Source: Nocardia harenae NBRC 108248 (lineage in GTDB: Bacteria > Actinomycetota > Actinomycetes > Mycobacteriales > Mycobacteriaceae). From it: 64,000 nucleotides of DNA. The stretch spans positions 1 to 64,000 of the forward strand of contig NZ_BDBH01000009.1 of the NCBI RefSeq assembly GCF_001612885.1, read 5' to 3'. The translations under genes and the position numbers were made by a program. Below the pieces are notes generated by a model that did no database searches, was not told where the DNA came from, and worked only from the letters and a program-made list of their open reading frames with translations. How positions within the stretch are numbered: the stretch's first letter is position 1; every line of letters begins with the position of its first letter. Positions 57,793-64,000 of this stretch are shown here, piece after piece.

Positions 57793-58485
57793 ATGACCGC
57801 ACCCCGTTCCGTACCGGCGCAGCCGGACGCCTTCACCTTCGATCCGGGGCGCACCGCGCTGCTGGTGATCGACATGCAGCGGGATTTCCTGCTACCCGGC
57901 GGCTTCGGCGCGAGCCTCGGCAACGACGTCGAGCAACTGCGCGGCGTGATTCCGCCGCTGGCCCGGCTGATCGCCGCGGCGCGGGCCGCGGGCCTCCCGG
58001 TGATCCACACCAGGGAGGGGCACCTGCCCGACCTCTCGGACTGCCCGCCCGCGAAGCTCCGGCGCGGCACCCCGTCCCAGCGCATCGGCGACCCCGGCGC
58101 CTTCGGCCGCATCCTGATCCGCGGCGAGTACGGCCACGACATCGTGGACGAGCTGGCGCCGATCGAGGGCGAGGTGGTGATCGACAAGCCGGGCAAGGGC
58201 GCCTTCTACGCCACCGAGCTCGGCGCGGTCCTCGAAAACCGCGGCATCACCTCGCTGCTCGTCACCGGGGTCACCACCGAGGTCTGCGTGCACACCACCG
58301 TGCGCGAGGCGAACGACCGCGGCTACGAGTGCCTGGTCGTCGCCGACTGCGTCGGCTCGTACTTCCCCGAATTCCAGCGGGTCGGGCTGGCCATGATCGC
58401 CGCGCAGGGCGGCATCTTCGGCTGGGTCGCCGACTCGGCGGCCGTGCTCGACGCGCTCGCCCCCGCCCCCAGCCCGGCCCGGTGA
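57793..58485 (+). CDS. Isochorismatase-family cysteine hydrolase
   Basis: A 230-residue hydrolase of the isochorismatase superfamily. The catalytic triad is visible as Asp in LLVIDMQRDFLLPGG, Lys in DKPGKGAFYATEL and Cys in TGVTTEVCVHTTVREANDRG near residue 166. The C-terminal VGSYFPEFQRVGLAMIAAQGG segment resembles biuret/ureidoacrylate amidohydrolases rather than isochorismatase. The permease gene 13 bp downstream suggests uptake and hydrolysis of a small amide. ATG 57793 has GGAAGGA upstream. Confidence 0.82.
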   Translation: MTAPRSVPAQPDAFTFDPGRTALLVIDMQRDFLLPGGFGASLGNDVEQLRGVIPPLARLIAAARAAGLPVIHTREGHLPDLSDCPPAKLRRGTPSQRIGDPGAFGRILIRGEYGHDIVDELAPIEGEVVIDKPGKGAFYATELGAVLENRGITSLLVTGVTTEVCVHTTVREANDRGYECLVVADCVGSYFPEFQRVGLAMIAAQGGIFGWVADSAAVLDALAPAPSPAR

Positions 58486-58498
58486 ACAGGATCTCGCG

Positions 58499-60103
58499 AT
58501 GACGCTCGACACGAAACCGGCCGAGCAGGCCGAACCCGCACCGCCGCAGAAGCTTCCGTGGTGGACCAGGGGCGACACCAACGCCTTCTTCGGGCTGGCC
58601 TTCAATATCCTGGTCAATGTCCTCACGCTCACCACGCTCTCCATCGCGGTGGTGAAGATCCCGAGCGGCGACGTGCTCGGCACCGTGCTGCCCGCGCTCG
58701 GCGTCGCGCTGGTGCTCGGCAACCTCTACTACATGGTGCTGGCGCGCAGGCTGGCCCGGCGCGAGAACCGCGACACCGTCACCGCGCTGCCGTACGGGCC
58801 GAGCGTGCCGCACATGTTCATCGTGGTCTTCGTGGTCATGCTCCCCATCTACCTGCAGACCGGCGATGCCCTCCGCGCCTGGGCGGCCGGGCTGGCGTGG
58901 GCCTTCATGATCGGCATCATCGTGATGATCGGCGCCTTCGTCGGGCCGTTCATCCGGAAGATCACACCGCGCGCCGCCATGCTCGGCACCCTGGCCGGAA
59001 TCTCCATCACCTTCATCGCCATGCGGCCCGCCGCGCAGATGTGGGAGGCGGCCTGGATCGGGCTCCCGGTGCTCGCCATCATCCTGATCGGCTTCTTCAC
59101 CGATGTGAAGCTGCCGGGCAATGTCCCGGTCGGGCTGGTCGCGCTGCTGGTCGGCACCGCCATCGGCTGGATCGGCGGGTACATGTCCGCGCCGGACGTC
59201 TCCGCCGCGGTCGGCGATATCGCGCTCGGCCTGCCCGACCTGCGGCTCGACCTGCTCTTCGACGGCCTCGGCGACCTGGCTCCGCTGCTCGCCACCGCCA
59301 TCCCGCTCGGCGTCTACAACTTCACCGAGGCCATGAGCAATGTGGAGAGCGCCGCCGCCGCGGGCGACAACTACAACCTGCGCAGCGTGCTGCTCGCCGA
59401 CGGCTTCGGCGCGGTGCTCGGCGCCGGTTTCGGCTCGCCGTTCCCGCCCGCGGTCTACATCGGCCACCCCGGCTGGAAGGACGCGGGCGGCCGCAGCGGC
59501 TACTCGCTCGCCGCGGGCGCGGCCATCGGCGTGATGTGCCTGCTCGGGCTCTTCGGGGTGCTCGCCACCATCCTGCCGATCCCGGCGATCGTGCCGATCC
59601 TGCTCTACATCGGGCTGCTCATCGGCGCCCAGGCCTTCCAGGCGGTGCCGAAGCTGCACGCCGTCGCGGTGGTCGCGGCGCTGCTGCCGAACCTGGCGGA
59701 GTGGGCGGTCGGGCTCATCGACAATGCGCTGAGCGCCGCCGGGACCAGCGCGGAGAGGGTGGGGGAGGAGGCGCTCGGCCAGGCGGGCGTCGTCTACCAC
59801 GGGCTGCAGATCCTCGGCGAGGGCGCGGTGCTGGCCGGGCTGGTGCTCGGCGCGCTGGTGACCTTCGTGCTGGACAAGCGGTTCCACGCCGCGGCGATCG
59901 CGGCGGCGGTGGGCGCGCTGCTCAGCTGGATCGGGCTGATCCACGCACCCGAGGTGGCGTGGGCGGCGGCGCCCCAGGTCGCGCTCGGCTACCTCTTCTT
60001 CGCCGTGGTCTGCCTCGCCTACGCGCTGTTGCCGAAACCGGCCGCGGAGCCCGAGGAGCCGGAGAAGGAGCCGGAGGAGGAGCCGGCCGCTCAGGAGGGC
60101 TGA
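58499..60103 (+). CDS. NCS2-like (AzgA/xanthine-uracil permease type) transporter
   Basis: A 534-residue membrane protein with about 12-14 hydrophobic helices. The N-terminus PWWTRGDTNAFFGLAFNILV, ENRDTVTALPYGPSVPHMF and the later IPLGVYNFTEAMSNVESAAA carry the conserved polar residues of the NCS2/SulP-like fold. An acidic Pro/Glu tail (EEPEKEPEEEP) ends it. It probably imports the substrate of the adjacent hydrolase, such as a nucleobase or a urea derivative. The last 13 bp overlap the convergent thioesterase gene. Confidence 0.8.
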   Translation: MTLDTKPAEQAEPAPPQKLPWWTRGDTNAFFGLAFNILVNVLTLTTLSIAVVKIPSGDVLGTVLPALGVALVLGNLYYMVLARRLARRENRDTVTALPYGPSVPHMFIVVFVVMLPIYLQTGDALRAWAAGLAWAFMIGIIVMIGAFVGPFIRKITPRAAMLGTLAGISITFIAMRPAAQMWEAAWIGLPVLAIILIGFFTDVKLPGNVPVGLVALLVGTAIGWIGGYMSAPDVSAAVGDIALGLPDLRLDLLFDGLGDLAPLLATAIPLGVYNFTEAMSNVESAAAAGDNYNLRSVLLADGFGAVLGAGFGSPFPPAVYIGHPGWKDAGGRSGYSLAAGAAIGVMCLLGLFGVLATILPIPAIVPILLYIGLLIGAQAFQAVPKLHAVAVVAALLPNLAEWAVGLIDNALSAAGTSAERVGEEALGQAGVVYHGLQILGEGAVLAGLVLGALVTFVLDKRFHAAAIAAAVGALLSWIGLIHAPEVAWAAAPQVALGYLFFAVVCLAYALLPKPAAEPEEPEKEPEEEPAAQEG

Positions 60104-60600
60104 CGGATGCCCATCACCCCGGTGACCGGCGCCTGCCACTCCAGCTTGCCGGAGGCGGCGATCATGTCGTCCAGTGCGGCGGCCAGGTCATCGGGGATGG
60201 GGGCCGAGCGGCGCAGCTCCAGATCCACGTGCACCAGCAGGATCTCCAGGGTGTTGGCGAGCCGGTCCCGGCCCTGGTCCACCAGGAAGGCCATCATGTG
60301 CACCGCCTTGACGCTGCGCTCCAGCACCCGGGCGTGCACCGCCAGCGCGTCGCCCTGCCGCAGCTCGCTGTGGTAGCGCAGGTGGTGCTCGGTGGTGAAG
60401 AGCCCGAGTCTGCGCTCGCTGCGGTAGCGGTCGTCCAGCCCCGCCGTCTGCAGCAGCAGGTCCGAGGCCATGATGCCGTGCCGGAGGTAGTACACGACGT
60501 TCATATGGCCGTTGACGTCGATCTCGCGCTCGGTCACATCCGCGGTGAGCGTGGCCGGGATCTCGCGGATCTGCGCCACGGTGGGGAGGTCGGTAGCCAT
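60091..60600 (-). CDS. 4-hydroxybenzoyl-CoA thioesterase-like hotdog protein
   Basis: A 169-residue hotdog-fold thioesterase (acyl-ACP thioesterase/4HBT type). TEREIDVNGHMNVVYYLRHG near residue 24 is the family's active-site segment, with Asp and Asn-Gly-His-Met. LGLFTTEHHLRYHSELRQGD follows. It should hydrolyse an acyl- or aryl-CoA. ATG 60600 gives the family N-terminus; upstream codons are rejected because they are Arg/Cys-rich. Downstream on the same strand nothing follows, and the reductase gene lies 65 bp upstream. Confidence 0.78.
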   Translation of the reverse strand: MATDLPTVAQIREIPATLTADVTEREIDVNGHMNVVYYLRHGIMASDLLLQTAGLDDRYRSERRLGLFTTEHHLRYHSELRQGDALAVHARVLERSVKAVHMMAFLVDQGRDRLANTLEILLVHVDLELRRSAPIPDDLAAALDDMIAASGKLEWQAPVTGVMGIRQPS

Positions 60601-60665
60601 GCTTTCGATCCTGCGACACCGGTGCGCGGCACCGCGCACCGGGGTGGCCGGTCACGACCGCGGGG

Positions 60666-62039
60666 TTACCGGGGAGTGCGGATCATGCCCTTGCTCCGCA
60701 TGAGGTGTTCACCCAGGTAGCCGTCGTGCGGGACGCCGGGGCGCAGCCAGGTCGTCGGGTTGTCGCCCAGGTACAGGTTGGTGACGGTCGGCTCGTCCAG
60801 CAGCAGCTCGATCAGCTCGCGGCGGGTGGTCATGGCGGTGAGCACCAGCGAATTCCGCAGCGGCCCGACGCCGTCCTCCGGCCGCCACCGCCCGACCCAC
60901 ACGCACGGGAAGCCGAGCTCGACCCCGAGCCGCGGATCGGCGCCGTCCGGCACCAGGTGCACCGCGGGCCGCAGCACCGCGCCGCCGGCGGGCAGCTCGT
61001 CGACGATGGTGCCGCCGCCGAGCAGCGCCCGCGCGTCCCCCGCGACCTCGTGCAGGTACCGGTCCATGGCGCGCGCCGACTCCACCGGCTGCACGGTGAG
61101 CACGGCGTCCGGGTGGTCGGCGGGCAGGCTCGGGATGGCGGCGAGCGCGTCGGCCAGCGCCGCCGCGACCGGCTCCGGGTCGCCCTCCACCAGCACCGCG
61201 GTCGCGCAGGTGCAGGCGGTGCCGCCGAGGTGGCTCACCGAGCCCGCGATCAGCTCGACCCGCGGCCGCCAGTCCACCTCCGCGGTGATCAGGATCTTGG
61301 AGCGCCCCGGCCCCTGGGTGAGCACCCGGGGGTTGCGGCCGTACTTGTCCACCACGTCCTGCCCGCCGTAGACGATGGCGTAGTCGGACTCCGCGATGAT
61401 CACGTCCGCGGCGGCGTAGTCGGTCGGCAGCAGCGTCACCGTGTCCGGCGGGAAGCCGGCCTCGCGCAGCGCGGTGATCAGCCGGAACGGGGTGAAGGGT
61501 TCGCGGGTCGACGGCCGCACCGCCACCTTGTAGCCGAGCGCGAGCGCCTCCGGCCAGAGGCTGTGCACCGCGGGGGTGTTGCCCGCGGCGTGCACCGCGA
61601 AGAGGTCGCCGCGGCGGGTCCAGACCGCCGACCCGGTGAGCGTGCGCTCGGCGTCCCACCCGTCCACCGCGCCGAGCGGCATGGCCAGCGTGCGGGTCTC
61701 GCGCTGGGCGCGCAGCACGTCGGCCACCCACCGCACCGACTGCCGCACCACCGCGAGCGGCACCCCGGAGACGGTGGAGACCAGCCGGGCGTACTCGTCC
61801 GGGTCCAGCCCGGCCACCGTGCCGTGCAGGAAGAGCTCCGCCGCCTGCTCCAGCGCGGTCAGCCGCTCCGGCACCGGGAGCACGGTGGCGGCGCGCATGG
61901 CGGTCAGAGTGCGGCGCACGTAGAGCGGCGGCACCTGGCTGATCTCGCCGACCACCGCGCCGGAGAGCGCGGTCAGCGGCAGCCGCTCGCGGGAGCGGTA
62001 GGCGCCGGCCGGGCCGAGCGCGTCGATCCGGAGGTCCAT
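60666..62039 (-). CDS. LuxC-like acyl reductase (aldehyde dehydrogenase superfamily)
   Basis: A 457-residue protein of the LuxC/aldehyde-dehydrogenase type. The NAD(P)-binding core has FAVHAAGNTPAVHSLWPEAL and YKVAVRPSTREPFTPFRLI, and the likely catalytic cysteine lies in HLGGTACTCATAVLVEG near residue 271. It should reduce an activated carboxylate (acyl-AMP, thioester or acyl-enzyme) to an aldehyde. Its ATG shares a base with the stop of the adenylation-type gene upstream, so the two are co-translated. LuxC/EhpG-like reductases work with such partners. Confidence 0.8.
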   Translation of the reverse strand: MDLRIDALGPAGAYRSRERLPLTALSGAVVGEISQVPPLYVRRTLTAMRAATVLPVPERLTALEQAAELFLHGTVAGLDPDEYARLVSTVSGVPLAVVRQSVRWVADVLRAQRETRTLAMPLGAVDGWDAERTLTGSAVWTRRGDLFAVHAAGNTPAVHSLWPEALALGYKVAVRPSTREPFTPFRLITALREAGFPPDTVTLLPTDYAAADVIIAESDYAIVYGGQDVVDKYGRNPRVLTQGPGRSKILITAEVDWRPRVELIAGSVSHLGGTACTCATAVLVEGDPEPVAAALADALAAIPSLPADHPDAVLTVQPVESARAMDRYLHEVAGDARALLGGGTIVDELPAGGAVLRPAVHLVPDGADPRLGVELGFPCVWVGRWRPEDGVGPLRNSLVLTAMTTRRELIELLLDEPTVTNLYLGDNPTTWLRPGVPHDGYLGEHLMRSKGMIRTPR

Positions 62040-63121
62040 CAGTACACCCCTTCGATCACGGCGCGATCGCCGAATGTCTCGACCGGCCCCACATCGGCCA
62101 CCGCGCAGCCGAGCGCGCCGGGCAGCGGCGGCAGCTTCAGCGCCGTATCGCGCTCGGTGTTGTTCGGCAGCAGGGCGTATTTGGTGAGGTGGTTCATCAC
62201 CACCTGCCCGCGCTCGCCGAATTCGACGTCCCGCCCGGTGGCCGGATCCACCACCCGGAAGGCGATATACGGGCTCGGGGCGTCGAAGACCGGCAGCCCG
62301 TCCGGGTGGTCCTCGTCGCGCTCCCTGGACATGCCGAGAATGGTGGTGCTGCCGTACAGCCCCTTCAGCGGAATGTCCGGGAAGATCTCGGTGCGGAAGA
62401 TATCGCGGGTGTCGGCGTCCATGTGCGCCCCGCTCCAGCAGATGAACCGCACCTGCTTCCGGATCGCCGCCACCAGCGCGGGCCGCCGCGCCACCCGCTC
62501 CAGCAGCGGCGGGGTGGTGATCAGGATGCCCACCTCCTGCGTGCTGAGGATCTGCCCCACCTGGTCGATCAGGTGCTCGGCGTAGCGCTCGGCCTCATCG
62601 GTGGCGCCCCGGGCGAGCAGCTGCTTGATCCAGCGCGGATCCAGATCGATGGTGAACTTCACGCCGTCGTGCCTGCGCGCGCGGCGGGTCGCGAACTCGC
62701 CGAACATGTGCGGGCCGCTCGGCGCGATGGCGAGCGTGTTCACCGTGCCGAGCCCGGCGTAGTGGAATTCGTCCCAGCCGAGCGCGAACTCCATCCACGG
62801 CTCGAACATGACGAAGCGCTTCGGCAGCCCGGTGGTGCCGCCGCTCTCGAAGATCCCGGCGATCTCCCGATCCGCGCCGGTGAGGCCGCGCGGAATCAGC
62901 TCCGCGACCGCGATGTCCCGGAACTCGTCCACCACATTGGGGAATCGGGTGAGATCGTCGAAGGTGCGGATATCGGTGCGCGGGTCGAAATCGAGGGTAT
63001 GCGCCCGGCGCAGCCAATACGGGCTACCGGTCGCCGGGTCGAAATGCCAGCGCATCAATTCCCGGATGTAGGCGTCGGGATCGACCGGCGCGGCGCCGAG
63101 GTCGAGAATGGCAGAACACAT
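62039..63121 (-). CDS. LuxE/EhpF-like adenylating enzyme
   Basis: A 360-residue member of the acyl-protein synthetase (LuxE) / phenazine EhpF group of the AMP-forming superfamily. The P-loop-like segment is IFESGGTTGLPKRFVMFEPW near residue 89, followed by RFICWSGAHMDADTRDIF, KGLYGSTTILGMSRE and YIAFRVVDPATGRDVEFGERG. It lacks the large C-terminal domain of full acyl-CoA synthetases, as is usual for EhpF. It should activate a carboxylic acid as an acyl-adenylate for the LuxC-like reductase. ATG 63121 has GGAGGA upstream. Confidence 0.78.
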   Translation of the reverse strand: MCSAILDLGAAPVDPDAYIRELMRWHFDPATGSPYWLRRAHTLDFDPRTDIRTFDDLTRFPNVVDEFRDIAVAELIPRGLTGADREIAGIFESGGTTGLPKRFVMFEPWMEFALGWDEFHYAGLGTVNTLAIAPSGPHMFGEFATRRARRHDGVKFTIDLDPRWIKQLLARGATDEAERYAEHLIDQVGQILSTQEVGILITTPPLLERVARRPALVAAIRKQVRFICWSGAHMDADTRDIFRTEIFPDIPLKGLYGSTTILGMSRERDEDHPDGLPVFDAPSPYIAFRVVDPATGRDVEFGERGQVVMNHLTKYALLPNNTERDTALKLPPLPGALGCAVADVGPVETFGDRAVIEGVY

Positions 63122-63490
63122 GCGTCCTCCAGGGCGTGGAACTCACGCACACTGTGGCCGACCGGTCACCCCCCTGAAACTCCCGCGGCCCGACTTCGAT
63201 GACGCGATCACGGAATCCGGGCCGCGCCGTCCGCCGGGGATATGTCTGGTACGTCCGCATCGCGGCGAATCGGCCGCTACCGCGGAGCGGGCGGCAGTGA
63301 GCGCCCCCGCGCGGGGGCCGGTGCACGCGCACCGAGTGTGCGCCCGCGCCGGTGTGACCCCCGCCATGGATTCCGGGAGTGAGCGGACCGGCGCTGGGTA
63401 CTCCGGGCTCGTCCGGGCCATACCTGTGTGGTCCGGTTCATGCTACTTTTCGTCACACTTAGTACAGGTCTCAACGACTGGAGGTCTGCC
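63122..63490. other. Divergent intergenic region with palindromes
   Basis: This 369-bp gap separates two divergent genes. It holds a perfect 16-bp palindrome, GCCCCCGCGCGGGGGC (63303-63318), directly followed by a GGTGC/GCACC stem. An AT-rich stretch at 63438-63475 (CATGCTACTTTTCG, then CACTTAGTACAGG) is the probable promoter of the membrane gene to the right. No coding sequence or RNA gene is recognised. Confidence 0.4.
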
Positions 63491-64000
63491 GTGCCGAGTG
63501 CCGCGCCCGATTTGTCAGTGTTCGCCCAGACCGGAGGAGAAGGCGGGGGTGCGGCGCTCGATCAGGTTCTGATCATGACCGGCGCCGCGGGCGTGCTCGC
63601 CCTGGTCCTGATGTGGATCGGCTACCTGCACCGAAGCCGCCGGATCACCTGGTTGCAGGCGGCGGCCGACCGCCTCGGAGCCTACTTCAACCAGCCCGGC
63701 TGGGTGGCGCTGCCGCTGACGCTCTTCCTGGCCACCATCCTGACCGCGCTGCTCGGCTTCATCTGGGATGTCAGCCTGCACATCGGCAACGGCAGGGACG
63801 AGGGGCCGCTGGCCAACCCCGCGCACTACTTCATCCTGGTCGGGCTGTTCTTCCTCTTCATGGCGGGGATGGCCGCGATCGTGCTGCCGCTGGACGAGAA
63901 GCCGGGCAGGGCCGCGGTGCGGATCACCCGCACCTGGTACGCCCCGGTGGGCGGCATCCTGCTGGCCGGGGCCGGGCTCTACGCGCTCATCGGCTTCCCG
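63491..64000 (+). CDS. Multi-pass membrane protein, cut by the window end
   Basis: The first 170 codons are present and the frame is still open at the last base. GTG 63491 has TGGAGG about 8 nt upstream. After a polar, Gly-rich lead of about 28 residues come hydrophobic helices at about 29-45, 72-92, 115-140 and 150-170. Loop segments include HRSRRITWLQAAADRLGAYF and GFIWDVSLHIGNGRDEGPLA. No family is recognised. It is divergent from the carboxylate-reduction pair. Confidence 0.75.
   Translation, partial: MPSAAPDLSVFAQTGGEGGGAALDQVLIMTGAAGVLALVLMWIGYLHRSRRITWLQAAADRLGAYFNQPGWVALPLTLFLATILTALLGFIWDVSLHIGNGRDEGPLANPAHYFILVGLFFLFMAGMAAIVLPLDEKPGRAAVRITRTWYAPVGGILLAGAGLYALIGFP

Overview
The window is very GC-rich, codon-biased actinobacterial DNA. 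Its core gene order matches the recA/dapA neighbourhood of Mycobacteriales: dapA-rnj, ftsK, argA, pgsA, clgR-pspA-pspM, recA-recX, miaB, miaA, dapF, hflX and an acyl-CoA dehydrogenase. A gluABCD operon lies beside recX, and there are actinobacterial families such as Lsr2, DUF3046, an MTB12-like lipoprotein and a TIGR03085 protein. Nocardia or a close relative (Rhodococcus) is the most likely source; this is inferred from gene order and protein families, not from a database search.

Layout. 1-3185 looks accessory: a broken or frameshifted gene end, a three-gene DUF6879/HTH-DUF5753 operon, two very small genes and a GIY-YIG-like protein. 3234-6335 is a NarL-type two-component system with an extra degenerate kinase-like membrane protein. 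6367-22621 is conserved housekeeping: AlkZ/YcaQ-like glycosylase, HicB-like protein, dapA-rnj, ftsK, TerC, argA, pgsA-cinA, the clgR-pspA-pspM envelope-stress operon with a SigE-type promoter, and an Lsr2 paralogue. 22675-26200 holds two tandem Ser/Thr kinases with related extracellular domains. 26201-32373 has PhoD, a PIG-L deacetylase, a glycosyltransferase, DUF3046 and SOS-controlled recA followed by recX. 32416-35725 is gluABCD on the minus strand. 35865-47393 is the tRNA-modification/DapF/HflX block, interrupted by a large imperfect hairpin upstream of dapF. 47633-52346 has membrane, SRPBCC, methyltransferase and monooxygenase genes.

The most interesting part is 52460-57127. Four minus-strand genes, each overlapping the next by exactly 4 bp, encode a coiled-coil/winged-helix protein, an Fe-S RecB-family (Cas4/Dna2-like) nuclease, an uncharacterised protein ending in a possible beta-barrel, and a compact SF1 helicase. 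Together they look like a Dna2 enzyme split into subunits, for repair or possibly defence. Their promoter carries three TCCAGT repeats at exactly 10-bp spacing. Beyond it (57187-64000) are hotdog thioesterases (one with a KstR-like box), an isochorismatase-permease pair, an adenylation plus LuxC-like carboxylate-reduction pair, and a membrane protein cut by the window end.

A recurring theme is leaderless expression. At least thirteen genes have a TANNNT hexamer 6-8 nt upstream of an ATG or GTG with no Shine-Dalgarno sequence, including a 22-residue Arg-rich leader peptide whose stop overlaps the pgsA start. No tRNA, rRNA, CRISPR array or insertion sequence was recognised.
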